A stretch of DNA of 42,822 nt from an uncultured Rubrobacteraceae bacterium (GTDB lineage Bacteria; Actinomycetota; Rubrobacteria; Rubrobacterales; Rubrobacteraceae): NCBI GenBank assembly GCA_902805975.1, contig CADCUT010000068.1, forward strand, positions 1 through 42,822, given 5' to 3'. Every line of letters begins with the position of its first letter. The first letter of the stretch is position 1. Of this stretch, positions 35,856 through 42,822 are shown in pieces. Position numbers and translations under genes: made by a program. The notes under the pieces are model-generated. The model was not told the origin of the DNA. It did no database searches and saw only the letters and a program-made list of their open reading frames with translations.

Positions 35856-37070
35856 TTACGGAAGCTCCTCGCAGGCCAGCCCGTCACCATCCGGGTCGAG
35901 GACGTAGGGATCTCCCGGCGTCAGGTACGTCTGCGCCTCCTCCTGCGTCTGGAAATCTGAGCACCCGTAGTCACCGGCGGGCGAGGCGGTGCTCTCCAGC
36001 ACGGTAGGCTCGGACGCCGTGGTCTCGGGCACGGTCGACTCGGGGGCCGTCGTCTCGGGCGCGGTGGTCTCGGGCTCTTCGGGGTCGGCCGGGGGGTCGA
36101 ATTGGGGGACTTCGGCGGCTATCTCCGAGATCAGGTCCTCCCCCATCACCAGCTTCCAGGCCCCGTCTACCCTGTTCATGTCCTGCAGGACGGGGGCGTT
36201 GAGGATGGGGTCGTCGACGGGATCGCCGTCCCGCTCATAGAAGGTCCGGTCCATCTCGAAGGAGGCCTCGTCTTCTGCGACGAAGACCCGCGTCAGCGAG
36301 TCGAGGCCGATAAAGCGGCTCCCCCAGACGGGCTCGTAGAAGGTGAGCCAGTCCCCCTGGGTGATGTCTTGGGTGGTGGCCGGATCGTACATCTCGTAGG
36401 TCTCTTCGTAGGCCTTCTGCGCGAAGTACAGGTGGTAGACGCGCAGGTAGTCGTCCGGCGGCACCCGGTCGCGCTCGTCGGCGAGAAGGTCGATCCTCGC
36501 CTCATCCCCTGAGACGAGCAGCCCCAGCCGCTCGGGCGTGGTCCCGTTCGGCACGTCGAAGAACAAGGTCGAGGCCCGCTTCTGGCCCGCCCCAAGCTCC
36601 ATCGCGCCGTCGACGAGGTTCGGCGTCCGCACGGAGCCGTCCGGCCGGTGCCTGGCCCCCGAGTCGTCCTCAAGGACGGCCCCGGGCCGCAGCGTTACCC
36701 TCGATCTCGAATCGTTCTGGGCGACGAAGTCGACCGCCACGAACTCGCCGGAGCCGCTGTCCCGCTCGCCCACGCCCTGCCCGGGTCCGGGCGCGAAGTA
36801 GACGATGTCTACATCCCTGATGGCGAAGACCCGCATGGATACGGCCCCGACCTCGACGCGCTCGCCGACGCCCCCGTCCGTGTCCTCCGTATTCAGCAAG
36901 CGCGCGATGGGATCTGCCTCCCGCGCCTGCCCGCCCTGCGGCCGGCTCTGGTCTTGCCGCTGCCCCTCTTCACCTTCTGCTTCCGTCTCCGTCTGCCCGG
37001 AGCAGGCCGGAGCCGCGACGAGAAGGGCCAGCAAACCGGCCAGGACCAGGTACCTTCCGAGCGCGCTCAC
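35856..37070 (-). CDS. Lipoprotein with C-terminal excalibur calcium-binding domain
   Basis: 404 residues from GTG 37070. Lipoprotein signal [18 protein letters not shown]; charged linker; a DUF4352-like beta domain (about 60-200; [57 protein letters not shown]). A second domain (about 210-330) contains [21 protein letters not shown] Thr/Pro/Glu-rich stalk ([20 protein letters not shown]) leads to the excalibur domain [20 protein letters not shown] with [10 protein letters not shown]. Surface protein that likely binds calcium; role unknown. An in-frame GTG at 37109 exists, but 37070 gives a normal signal peptide. Confidence 0.85.
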   Translation of the reverse strand: MSALGRYLVLAGLLALLVAAPACSGQTETEAEGEEGQRQDQSRPQGGQAREADPIARLLNTEDTDGGVGERVEVGAVSMRVFAIRDVDIVYFAPGPGQGVGERDSGSGEFVAVDFVAQNDSRSRVTLRPGAVLEDDSGARHRPDGSVRTPNLVDGAMELGAGQKRASTLFFDVPNGTTPERLGLLVSGDEARIDLLADERDRVPPDDYLRVYHLYFAQKAYEETYEMYDPATTQDITQGDWLTFYEPVWGSRFIGLDSLTRVFVAEDEASFEMDRTFYERDGDPVDDPILNAPVLQDMNRVDGAWKLVMGEDLISEIAAEVPQFDPPADPEEPETTAPETTAPESTVPETTASEPTVLESTASPAGDYGCSDFQTQEEAQTYLTPGDPYVLDPDGDGLACEELP

Positions 37071-37118
37071 GAAGAGCACATCATATGGGCGGACCCGCCC
37101 GGCTTCCACCCCGTAACC

Positions 37119-37829
37119 CTAGCGGACGCGGGGCCTGACCCTCAAGAACCGCCGCTGGAAGAGGTATGCGGCGCCCGCGAGGACCGCCAGCCCCAGCAAG
37201 ACGGCCCAGGTCAAAAGGCCCGGTTCGGAGCCCCCGAGGTAGACGAAGGCGAAGGTGCCTGGCATCATCCCGAGGGCGGTCGCCAGCAGAAAGCTGCGGA
37301 ACCGGATGCTGCTCAGGCCGGCGGCGTAGCTTATGGCGTCAAAGGAGACCAGCGGTATCAGGCGCAGAACGAAGATCAAGGCCACGCCGTGCTCCTCGAC
37401 AAAACGGTCCAGGCGCACGGTCCTCGGGCTCTGTGCCACCAACCCCCTCCCGAACAGGCGGGAGAGACCGAACGAGATCACACCGCCCGCCAGACACCCC
37501 GCCCACGTCAGAAGGAACCCCTCGGCGACCCCGAACCCGTACCCCCCGGCCATCGCCACCGCCGGCGCCGGCAACGGCGCGATAACCGCCTGAAGGATCA
37601 ATAACCCCACGTACAACACCGGCGCCAGCGCCCCAGCCCCGTCAAGCACCCGCTGCACCCGCTCCCTGTCGGAGAAGACCTCCCACAGAGAAGCTCCCCA
37701 CCCCGTGAGGACCAGGACTAGAACGAGAACACCTACGGCCCCGACACCGAGCAGCACCCGCGGCAAGACCTTCCGCGCTCTTACGGATTGCTCCAGCGGG
37801 GTCTGTGCCTCCGGCTCCGTGCGCCGCAT
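37119..37829 (-). CDS. TVP38/TMEM64 (VTT/DedA-like) membrane protein
   Basis: 236 residues with about five to six hydrophobic segments. The VTT core shows APLPAPAVAMAGGYGFG, GFLLTWAGCLAGGVISFGLSRLFGR and RLIPLVSFDAISYAAGLSSIRF, the F/P-rich re-entrant motifs of the SNARE-associated/DedA superfamily, thought to move lipids or support membrane homeostasis. Start ATG 37829 has GGGAAGGA four bases away and is preferred over GTG 37862. Ends 48 bases upstream of the excalibur lipoprotein start on the same strand. Confidence 0.9.
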   Translation of the reverse strand: MRRTEPEAQTPLEQSVRARKVLPRVLLGVGAVGVLVLVLVLTGWGASLWEVFSDRERVQRVLDGAGALAPVLYVGLLILQAVIAPLPAPAVAMAGGYGFGVAEGFLLTWAGCLAGGVISFGLSRLFGRGLVAQSPRTVRLDRFVEEHGVALIFVLRLIPLVSFDAISYAAGLSSIRFRSFLLATALGMMPGTFAFVYLGGSEPGLLTWAVLLGLAVLAGAAYLFQRRFLRVRPRVR

Positions 37830-38244
37830 CGCGTCCTTCCCATGTCTCGGGGCGGCTGCCACCCTGACATGAAGTGTACCTTCGTAAACGAGGCTTCTTG
37901 CTCTCGACGTGAACTTAGCGCGAAAGTCGTTGGTATTTCATCCTCGAGCAGGCTGAACGAGTAGAGACCGGCATCACATCTGCGCCCGGAGATCGGCCAT
38001 TTGGGGGAATACCCTTTCTCCGGCAGCCGGGTACGCTGGTCGGATTCGATAACGTAGATGACGTCGTTCTTTGTGGACAGACCCCGAGAAGAGGAGGCTC
38101 TCCTGAGAGAGACGCTTGTAACAATCGAATCACGGGAGGGCCACATGAACGGGACCTGAAGCACTGTGGCGAGATGCCTACCTGAACTTGAAGCCGCGCT
38201 ACGCTATGTGTCTCTTACAGGGAATCCACATCCAGCCGGGTAGA
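37830..38244. other. Low-GC intergenic stretch, nothing recognised
   Basis: About 415 bases between yebC and the VTT gene with clearly lower GC than the rest of the window. A minus-strand open frame (38164 to 37781) overlaps the VTT start in another frame; its codon use and composition do not look like a gene. May be a decayed or imported fragment. Any promoter for the VTT gene must lie here. Confidence 0.45.
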
Positions 38245-38997
38245 TTACGAAGCTACTTCGGCCATCACCTCGTCTGAGATGTCAAAGTTGGCGTAGACCT
38301 CCTGGACGTCGTCGTTCTCTTCGAGGGCGTCTATGAGGCGCAGGGTCTGGCGGGCGGTGCCGGCGTCGAGGTCGATGCTGTTCTGGGGCTCCATCGTGAT
38401 CTCGGCGTTCTCGTAAGGGATGCCCGCCTCATCCAGTGCGCCGCGCACCGCCGTGAACTCCTCGGGGCTCGTGACGACGCGGTAGTCGCCCTCCTGCTCC
38501 TCGACGTCTTCCGCGCCGGACTCGAGAGCAATCATCATGAGCTCATCCTCGTCGGCGGCGTCTTTGGGGACCAGGATGATCCCCTTCCGCTCGAAGAGGT
38601 AGGCCACGGACCCGCTCGTCCCAAGCTTGCCGCCGTTCTTGGAGAACACGTAGCGCACGTCCGAGGCCGTCCGGTTGCGGTTGTCCGTCAGGACGTCTAT
38701 AAGTACGGCGACGCCGCCGGGGGCGTAGCCTTCGTACGTGATCCTCTCGATGGCCGCCGCATCCGCGCCCGAGCCGGTCCCCTTGTCTATGGCCCGCTGG
38801 ATGTTGTCGTTCGGCATGTTGCCGTCCTTGGCCTTCTGGACCGCGAGGGCGAGAGCCGGGTTCATCTCCGTGTCGCCCCCTCCCTCGCGGGCGGCGACGG
38901 TGATAGCCTTCGAAAGCTTGCCGAAGAGCGCCCCGCGCTTGGCGTCGGCCGCTCCTTTTTTCCTCTTGATCGTCGACCACTTGCTATGACCGCTCAA
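38245..38997 (-). CDS. yebC: YebC/PmpR family translation/transcription factor
   Basis: 250 residues, full length. N-terminus [21 protein letters not shown] and [19 protein letters not shown], then [20 protein letters not shown] are the family signature; acidic C-terminal domains II-III follow. YebC proteins were long called regulators; recent work links them to translation of proline-rich stretches. TTG 38997 lies inside the end of pdxT (14-base overlap), so its translation is coupled. In other genomes it precedes ruvC, as here apart from the two inserted genes. Confidence 0.96.
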   Translation of the reverse strand: MSGHSKWSTIKRKKGAADAKRGALFGKLSKAITVAAREGGGDTEMNPALALAVQKAKDGNMPNDNIQRAIDKGTGSGADAAAIERITYEGYAPGGVAVLIDVLTDNRNRTASDVRYVFSKNGGKLGTSGSVAYLFERKGIILVPKDAADEDELMMIALESGAEDVEEQEGDYRVVTSPEEFTAVRGALDEAGIPYENAEITMEPQNSIDLDAGTARQTLRLIDALEENDDVQEVYANFDISDEVMAEVAS

Positions 38998-39583
38998 TGC
39001 CGCATACCTCCTCGAGAAAATACTCGTGAAACCTCGTGTCGTCCGTCAGCTCCGGGTGGAACGCCGTGACGAGGATGTTCTCCCCCCGCGCCGCCACGAC
39101 CTTGCCCTCCACCTCGGACAGAACCTCGACACCCGGTCCCACGTCTTCAAAGAACGGTGCCCGGATAAAGACCCCGGTAAACGGCGCATCGAAGCCCTCC
39201 ACGTCGAGGTCCTTCTCGAACGAGTGGACCTGCCGCCCGAACCCGTTGCGCTCCACGAGCGCGTTCATCACCCCGAGCAACGGCTGGCGCGGTCCCGTCG
39301 TCGCCGACGCCGCGAGCACCATCCCCGCGCACGTCCCCCACACGGGGCCGCCCCGGTAAAAATAGCCCCGGAGGCCGTCTAGGAGCCCCGAAGAGACAAG
39401 CATCTTCCCGATGGTGGTGGACTCTCCGCCGGGCACGATCACGCCGGCCAGGCCCGCGAGATCACCCTCCGTCCTGACCTCTACGGGCTCCACGCCGAGA
39501 CGGCGCAGGATCTCCGCGTGCTCCCGGACGTCGCCCTGGAGCGCGAGGATGCCGATCCTCGGCCCGTCGCCGTTACCAACCAC
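38984..39583 (-). CDS. pdxT: Pyridoxal 5'-phosphate synthase glutaminase subunit
   Basis: 199 residues, class I glutamine amidotransferase: oxyanion loop [12 protein letters not shown], nucleophile Cys in WGTCAGMVL, and His-Glu pair in FHPELTDD. Releases ammonia from glutamine and passes it to PdxS. The GTG 39583 start overlaps the pdxS end by 11 bases; the core similarity begins at [13 protein letters not shown], so a slightly later start is possible. Its 3-prime end overlaps yebC. Confidence 0.97.
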   Translation of the reverse strand: MVGNGDGPRIGILALQGDVREHAEILRRLGVEPVEVRTEGDLAGLAGVIVPGGESTTIGKMLVSSGLLDGLRGYFYRGGPVWGTCAGMVLAASATTGPRQPLLGVMNALVERNGFGRQVHSFEKDLDVEGFDAPFTGVFIRAPFFEDVGPGVEVLSEVEGKVVAARGENILVTAFHPELTDDTRFHEYFLEEVCGIERS

Positions 39584-40469
39584 GCGTCGCGAGCCGCTCC
39601 TCCGCCTTCAGATCCCCCATCTCCCTGCCGACCATCGCCTCTCCGAGGCCCCGGCTCGCCTCCGCCACGGCCTTTGCGTCCTTGAAGTGCGTGGTCGCCT
39701 TCACGATGGCCCGCGCCCGCAGGGCCGGGTCCCCACTCTTGAAGATGCCACTCCCCACGAAGACCCCGTCGGCACCTAGCTGCATCATGAGCGCCGCGTC
39801 TGAGGGCGTCGCGATGCCGCCCGCCGTGAACAGCACGACCGGCAGCCGGCCGTTCTGCGCGACCCACCGAACCAGCTCGTAGGGCGCCCGGAGCTCCTTC
39901 GCTTCGCTCATCAGCTCGTCTTCCTCCAGCACGCTCAGGCGCCGGATGCCGCCGACGATCGCGCGCATGTGGCGGACCGCCTCGACCACGTTGCCCGTAC
40001 CGGCCTCGCCCTTGGACCGGATCATGGCAGCGCCCTCGCCGATCCGCCGCAAGGCCTCCCCGAGGTTCGTCGCCCCGCACACGAAGGGGATCTCGAAGGC
40101 CGCCTTGTCTATGTGGTGCTTCTCGTCGGCCGGCGTCAAAACCTCGGACTCGTCGATGTAATCGACCTCAAGCGCTTCGAGCACCTGCGCCTCGACGAAG
40201 TGGCCTATACGCGCCTTCGCCATCACGGGGATGGAGACGGCCTCCTGGATGCCGGAGATCATCTCGGGGTCGCTCATCCTCGCGACGCCGCCGTCGGCCC
40301 GGATGTCCGCCGGGACCCGCTCGAGCGCCATCACCGCGACCGCGCCGGAGTCCTCGGCGATCTTCGCCTGCTCGGCGTCCACCACGTCCATGATGACCCC
40401 GCCCTTGAGCATCTGCGCCATACCGCTCTTGACCCTGAACGTCCCGGTCAACCGCCCGTTTTCCGCCAT
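39573..40469 (-). CDS. pdxS: Pyridoxal 5'-phosphate synthase lyase subunit
   Basis: 298-residue (beta/alpha)8 barrel. Phosphate and imine sites: [20 protein letters not shown], Lys in [16 protein letters not shown], catalytic Lys in [16 protein letters not shown], and the C-terminal phosphate loop [19 protein letters not shown]. Joins ribose 5-phosphate, glyceraldehyde 3-phosphate and ammonia into PLP. ATG 40469 with GGCGGA upstream; promoter at 40512-40540. First gene of pdxS-pdxT-yebC. Confidence 0.98.
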   Translation of the reverse strand: MAENGRLTGTFRVKSGMAQMLKGGVIMDVVDAEQAKIAEDSGAVAVMALERVPADIRADGGVARMSDPEMISGIQEAVSIPVMAKARIGHFVEAQVLEALEVDYIDESEVLTPADEKHHIDKAAFEIPFVCGATNLGEALRRIGEGAAMIRSKGEAGTGNVVEAVRHMRAIVGGIRRLSVLEEDELMSEAKELRAPYELVRWVAQNGRLPVVLFTAGGIATPSDAALMMQLGADGVFVGSGIFKSGDPALRARAIVKATTHFKDAKAVAEASRGLGEAMVGREMGDLKAEERLATRGW

Positions 40470-40511
40470 AGGTTCCGCCCCCGTGAGTGCTTACTAGAAT
40501 CTGTTAAACGT

Positions 40512-40540
40512 ATCTTACTACCAGCGCCCCACGAGGCCAA
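40512..40540 (-). promoter_or_regulatory. Promoter of pdxS-pdxT-yebC
   Basis: TTGGCC (40540-40535), exactly 17 bases, TAAGAT (40517-40512) on the minus strand; start near 40505, leader about 36 bases. The heptamer TAGTAAG occurs twice between this point and the start codon, possibly a regulator site. Confidence 0.5.
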
Positions 40541-40567
40541 ACCGAGAACCGCCCGGAATCGTGATTA

Positions 40568-40768
40568 CTAGCGCTTTTTGCGCTCTTTGGCGTACTCCTC
40601 GGAGAACTTCTTCAAAAACGCCTCTATACCGTGTCCCGCCGCCCGCTTTGCCGCCGGGAACACCACGCCAGCCTCCCGTCGCGCGACCTCGGCCACCTTG
40701 CCGAAGATGCGGGCCCTGCCGGAGGGTCCAGAACCGCCGCTCTCTGCGATTTGCCTGTTATCGCTCAC
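40568..40768 (-). CDS. Small basic protein, 66 aa, unknown
   Basis: Starts SDNRQIAESGGSGPSGRARI and ends in a lysine-rich helix (EAFLKKFSEEYAKERKKR) after VARREAGVVFPAAKRAAGHG. No signal peptide or membrane helix. GTG 40768 overlaps the stop of the 65-residue gene as GTGA, so it is the last gene of the ArsA unit. Not recognised. The coupling supports it as a real gene. Confidence 0.6.
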   Translation of the reverse strand: MSDNRQIAESGGSGPSGRARIFGKVAEVARREAGVVFPAAKRAAGHGIEAFLKKFSEEYAKERKKR

Positions 40769-40962
40769 TCTACCTCTATACGTTCCCGGGTCACCTCTTC
40801 CGGACCCGTCCGCTCCGGCCGCGCCAGGGCAGCCACACCCTTGAGCGCCTCGAACCCGGCGCGGCGGAAATGGACGCCGGCCTTCTTGCGCCGCTCGCCG
40901 GGTACCGCGACGTACGCGATCACACCCAGCAACCCGCCCTTGCCACGCCGCCTAGAGACCAT
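40765..40962 (-). CDS. Small basic protein, 65 aa, unknown
   Basis: VSRRRGKGGLLGVIAYVAVP then GERRKKAGVHFRRAGFEALK and GVAALARPERTGPEEVTRER. Positive N-terminus followed by a short hydrophobic stretch (GLLGVIAYVAV), too short for a sure membrane helix. ATG 40962 lies inside the end of the ArsA gene (11-base overlap) and its stop overlaps the next start, so three genes are translationally coupled. Function unknown; a partner or client of the ATPase is conceivable. Confidence 0.6.
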   Translation of the reverse strand: MVSRRRGKGGLLGVIAYVAVPGERRKKAGVHFRRAGFEALKGVAALARPERTGPEEVTRERIEVE

Positions 40963-42124
40963 CCTTTAGCCTCACCTTCAGTCGCCCATCCTCGACGCTC
41001 GCCCCCGCCGCTGAGAGCCGGGCCAGCGAGTCCGGCAAGAGGATGTTGCGCCGGTAGCTCCCAACCCTCACGTACAACTCCGCGCCCTTCTTCGACAGGT
41101 CTACCTCTTTCTTCTCCGCCAGCGGCAGGTTGAAAACCACTTCGTAGCCGTCGCCCGTCTTGATCACGTCGTGCGCAGCCCCGTTGAAGAGCATCGGCAG
41201 CGGGTCGGTCCCGTCGAAGATATCGTCGGCTAAAGCGCCGAGCGCCCCGCGGCCGAACATCTCGCGGTCGAAGAGGCGGGCCGTCAGGATCGGGATCGGC
41301 GAGAAAGCCTCCTCGATGCTTCGCATGTGCCGCGCCTGCGCCTCCCGCCACTGGTCGAAGTACGGGTCCTTCACGGATTCGGGTAGCAGACGGTTCACCA
41401 CCACCGCGTCCACCCCATAATCATAGAGGTTCAGATAAGTGTAGGCCCGCCGCGCCTCCGCGACGACCATCTTCTCCGCGTTGACCACGAGCCTGACCGA
41501 GGCCTCCCGCCGGTCCGTCAGGATCTCCTCGACGCCCGCTATGGCCTCGTAGAACCGCTGGCCCGCGGCAAAGACGCTGTCCTGGGGGAACGGCGGCAAC
41601 GACTTCGCCCTGTTGGCAAACGGCCTCACCAGCTTCGCGGCCCGGCGCTGTATCGGCAGGATCTTCTCGACGTACCAGTTCATCTGGTCCGGCAAACTGA
41701 GCAGCTTGAGCGTCTCCCCCGTAGGCGCCGCGTCAACGATGAGCGCGTCGTACGCTGCTTCTTGATGGTGGCGCCGGACCATGAGGAGCCCGAAGAGCTC
41801 GTCCATCCCCGGCAGCATCGCCAGCTCCTCGGCGGCCAGCGTATTAGCGCCCTGCCATTCAAAGACCGTCGAGACGTAGGACTGTATCTCGGCCCAGTTC
41901 TCCTCGATCATGGACGTGTGGTCCATCTCCTGCGCCCACACGCCCGTCACCATCTTCTTCGGGTCCGGCCCGATGGGCGCGTCGAAGGCGTCCGAGAGCG
42001 AGTGCGCCGGGTCCGTGCTCATCACGAGCACCTTCTTCCCAGCCCGCGCCGCCTTCAACGCCGTCGCCGCCGCGACGCTCGTCTTGCCGACGCCGCCTTT
42101 TCCGGTGTACAGAATGGTCCTCAA
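40952..42124 (-). CDS. ArsA/Get3-type ATPase
   Basis: 390 residues. Deviant Walker A GKGGVGKTS at 8-16 with the signature Lys9, switch I STDPAHSLSDAF, switch II VDAAPTGETLKLLSLP, and the nucleotide-side VVNRLLP. The C-terminal 75 residues (GDGYEVVFNLPLAEKKEVDL, GAELYVRVGSYRRNILLP) form the alpha-crystallin/HSP20-like domain attached to ArsA in many bacteria and plants' relatives. The conserved Cys pair for arsenite is not seen, so arsenic pumping is unlikely; a chaperone-like role in membrane-protein handling is more plausible. Starts at TTG 42124; TATAAT at 42171-42166 could give it its own transcript. Confidence 0.9.
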   Translation of the reverse strand: MRTILYTGKGGVGKTSVAAATALKAARAGKKVLVMSTDPAHSLSDAFDAPIGPDPKKMVTGVWAQEMDHTSMIEENWAEIQSYVSTVFEWQGANTLAAEELAMLPGMDELFGLLMVRRHHQEAAYDALIVDAAPTGETLKLLSLPDQMNWYVEKILPIQRRAAKLVRPFANRAKSLPPFPQDSVFAAGQRFYEAIAGVEEILTDRREASVRLVVNAEKMVVAEARRAYTYLNLYDYGVDAVVVNRLLPESVKDPYFDQWREAQARHMRSIEEAFSPIPILTARLFDREMFGRGALGALADDIFDGTDPLPMLFNGAAHDVIKTGDGYEVVFNLPLAEKKEVDLSKKGAELYVRVGSYRRNILLPDSLARLSAAGASVEDGRLKVRLKDGL

Positions 42125-42165
42125 GAGGGCGCTCTGTCCGGGTAGACGAAACGATTCACGACCGA

Positions 42166-42171
42166 ATTATA
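42166..42171 (-). promoter_or_regulatory. -10 box TATAAT upstream of the ArsA gene
   Basis: A perfect TATAAT on the minus strand in a short AT-rich stretch between the DksA-like and ArsA genes. The -35 position is poor; start would be near 42159, leader about 35 bases. Confidence 0.45.
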
Positions 42172-42185
42172 TATCCCGCAAAGGA

Positions 42186-42575
42186 TCAAACCGGCGGGCG
42201 CCGCTCCCGCTCGAAGCTCCTCTGCTCTTCCATCGTCCGCAGAGCCTCCGGCGCGGCCTCGAGCCTGCCCCTGGCGATAGGCTCCCCGCTCTCGTCCGAG
42301 AGGCCGTAGGTGCCTTCCTCGATCTTGGTCAGCGCCCGCTCCACGTCCTCGAGCCGCCGCCCGGCCTGCTCGCCGATGGTCGCGTCCATCTCGCGCGTGA
42401 ACATCTGCTGGCTCATATCCCCGGAGTCGTGCTGGGAGAGGTCCGCCTCCTCCTCGCTCCGGTTCTGCTCGTCCCCCTGCATCCCGCTCTGGATTCGCTG
42501 CAGCTCCTCGCGTATCTGGAGCAACCGCTCCTTCTGCCCCGCCACGAACGTCTCGTCTATATCCGTATTCGCCAA
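42186..42575 (-). CDS. TraR/DksA family protein lacking the zinc-finger cysteines
   Basis: 129 residues. A long N-terminal helix pair (FVAGQKERLLQIREELQRIQ ... MDATIGEQAGRRLEDVERAL), then EEGTYGLSDESGEPIARGRL, which lines up with the usual GTYGxCxxCGxPIxxxRL of DksA-like proteins. Both cysteines of the first pair are Ser (LSDES), and the second pair is absent; the protein has no cysteine at all. DksA/TraR proteins enter the RNA polymerase secondary channel; actinobacterial relatives may differ. Start TTG 42575 has AAAGGAG six bases upstream. Located just behind the rRNA terminator. Confidence 0.85.
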   Translation of the reverse strand: MANTDIDETFVAGQKERLLQIREELQRIQSGMQGDEQNRSEEEADLSQHDSGDMSQQMFTREMDATIGEQAGRRLEDVERALTKIEEGTYGLSDESGEPIARGRLEAAPEALRTMEEQRSFERERRPPV

Positions 42576-42600
42576 GACTCGCTCCTTTCACATTCCAAAG

Positions 42601-42629
42601 ACCATACAACGCCAACCCCACCAAGGCAA
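42601..42629 (-). promoter_or_regulatory. Promoter of the DksA-like gene
   Basis: TTGCCT (42629-42624), 17 bases, TATGGT (42606-42601) on the minus strand. Its -35 box overlaps the T tract of the rRNA terminator. Confidence 0.45.
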
Positions 42630-42663
42630 AAGGAGCCGGCCCCGAACACCGGGACCGGCTCCT
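42628..42663 (-). terminator. Rho-independent terminator of the rRNA operon
   Basis: On the minus strand AGGAGCCGGTCCCG pairs with CGGGGCCGGCTCCT (one G-U pair) around GTGTT, followed by TTTT. Lies 38 bases after the 5S 3-prime end. Confidence 0.92.
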
Positions 42664-42701
42664 GAAACCTGATGCCTAAAGCCTGTAACCTATAAAAAAA
42701 T

Positions 42702-42813
<112 letters not shown>

Positions 42814-42822
42814 TTAATCAAA

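Noticed and set aside
37781..38164. A 127-codon minus-strand frame between yebC and the VTT gene
   Set aside because: Overlaps the VTT start in another frame, has atypical composition and no ribosome site or similarity.

Overview
The window is GC-rich chromosomal DNA that looks like a deep-branching actinobacterium of the Rubrobacter type. This is inferred from the very high GC, frequent GTG and TTG starts, tight 4-base overlaps between genes, and the gene set. It is not a database-backed assignment. No phage, insertion sequence, CRISPR array or tRNA is visible. Most of the window is informational and housekeeping DNA.

Right end, read leftward on the minus strand: a complete 5S rRNA and its terminator, a DksA/TraR-like protein that has lost its zinc finger, an ArsA/Get3-type ATPase overlapping two tiny basic genes, then pdxS-pdxT (vitamin B6) overlapping yebC. 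After a membrane protein (VTT family) and an excalibur lipoprotein come ruvC-ruvA-ruvB. Still leftward lies a mixed accessory block: two small genes, an App1-type phosphatase, ilvD (plus strand), an EamA exporter, a VOC enzyme, and two secreted proteins that both carry a protease-associated (PA) domain.

The minus-strand housekeeping block then resumes: a DUF2905 membrane protein, queA, tgt, secD, secF, then after a GNAT gene a phasin-like protein, an ABC1/UbiB kinase-like protein, rel (ppGpp), a MOSC protein, a metallo-beta-lactamase-fold hydrolase, hisS and a sirtuin. With yebC-ruvCAB this follows closely the ancestral order yebC-ruvCAB-queA-tgt-secDF-rel-hisS-aspS, opened by accessory insertions. 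aspS itself lies at the left end on the opposite strand.

Left part: a truncated lipoprotein gene, aspS (sequence marks suggest a non-discriminating AspRS), then a compact plus-strand cassette of NodB-fold deacetylase, acyl-CoA dehydrogenase-like protein, NodS-like methyltransferase, ferredoxin-reductase-like flavoprotein and family 2 glycosyltransferase. The last four overlap by 4 bases each, which suggests a small Nod-factor-like or glycolipid tailoring pathway. Next to it is a TolB-like propeller protein without a usable start for its signal peptide.

The clearest regulatory story is at 8302-10629. A strong promoter with a perfect dyad over its -35 box drives a c-di-AMP (ydaO-type) riboswitch in front of an APC-superfamily permease, followed directly by a frameshifted remnant of the C-terminus of a TrkH/KtrB potassium channel. 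Together these point to a potassium-uptake locus under c-di-AMP control that has swapped or lost a transporter. Two genes (rel and DUF2905) appear to be transcribed as leaderless mRNAs, with a -10 box six bases before ATG.
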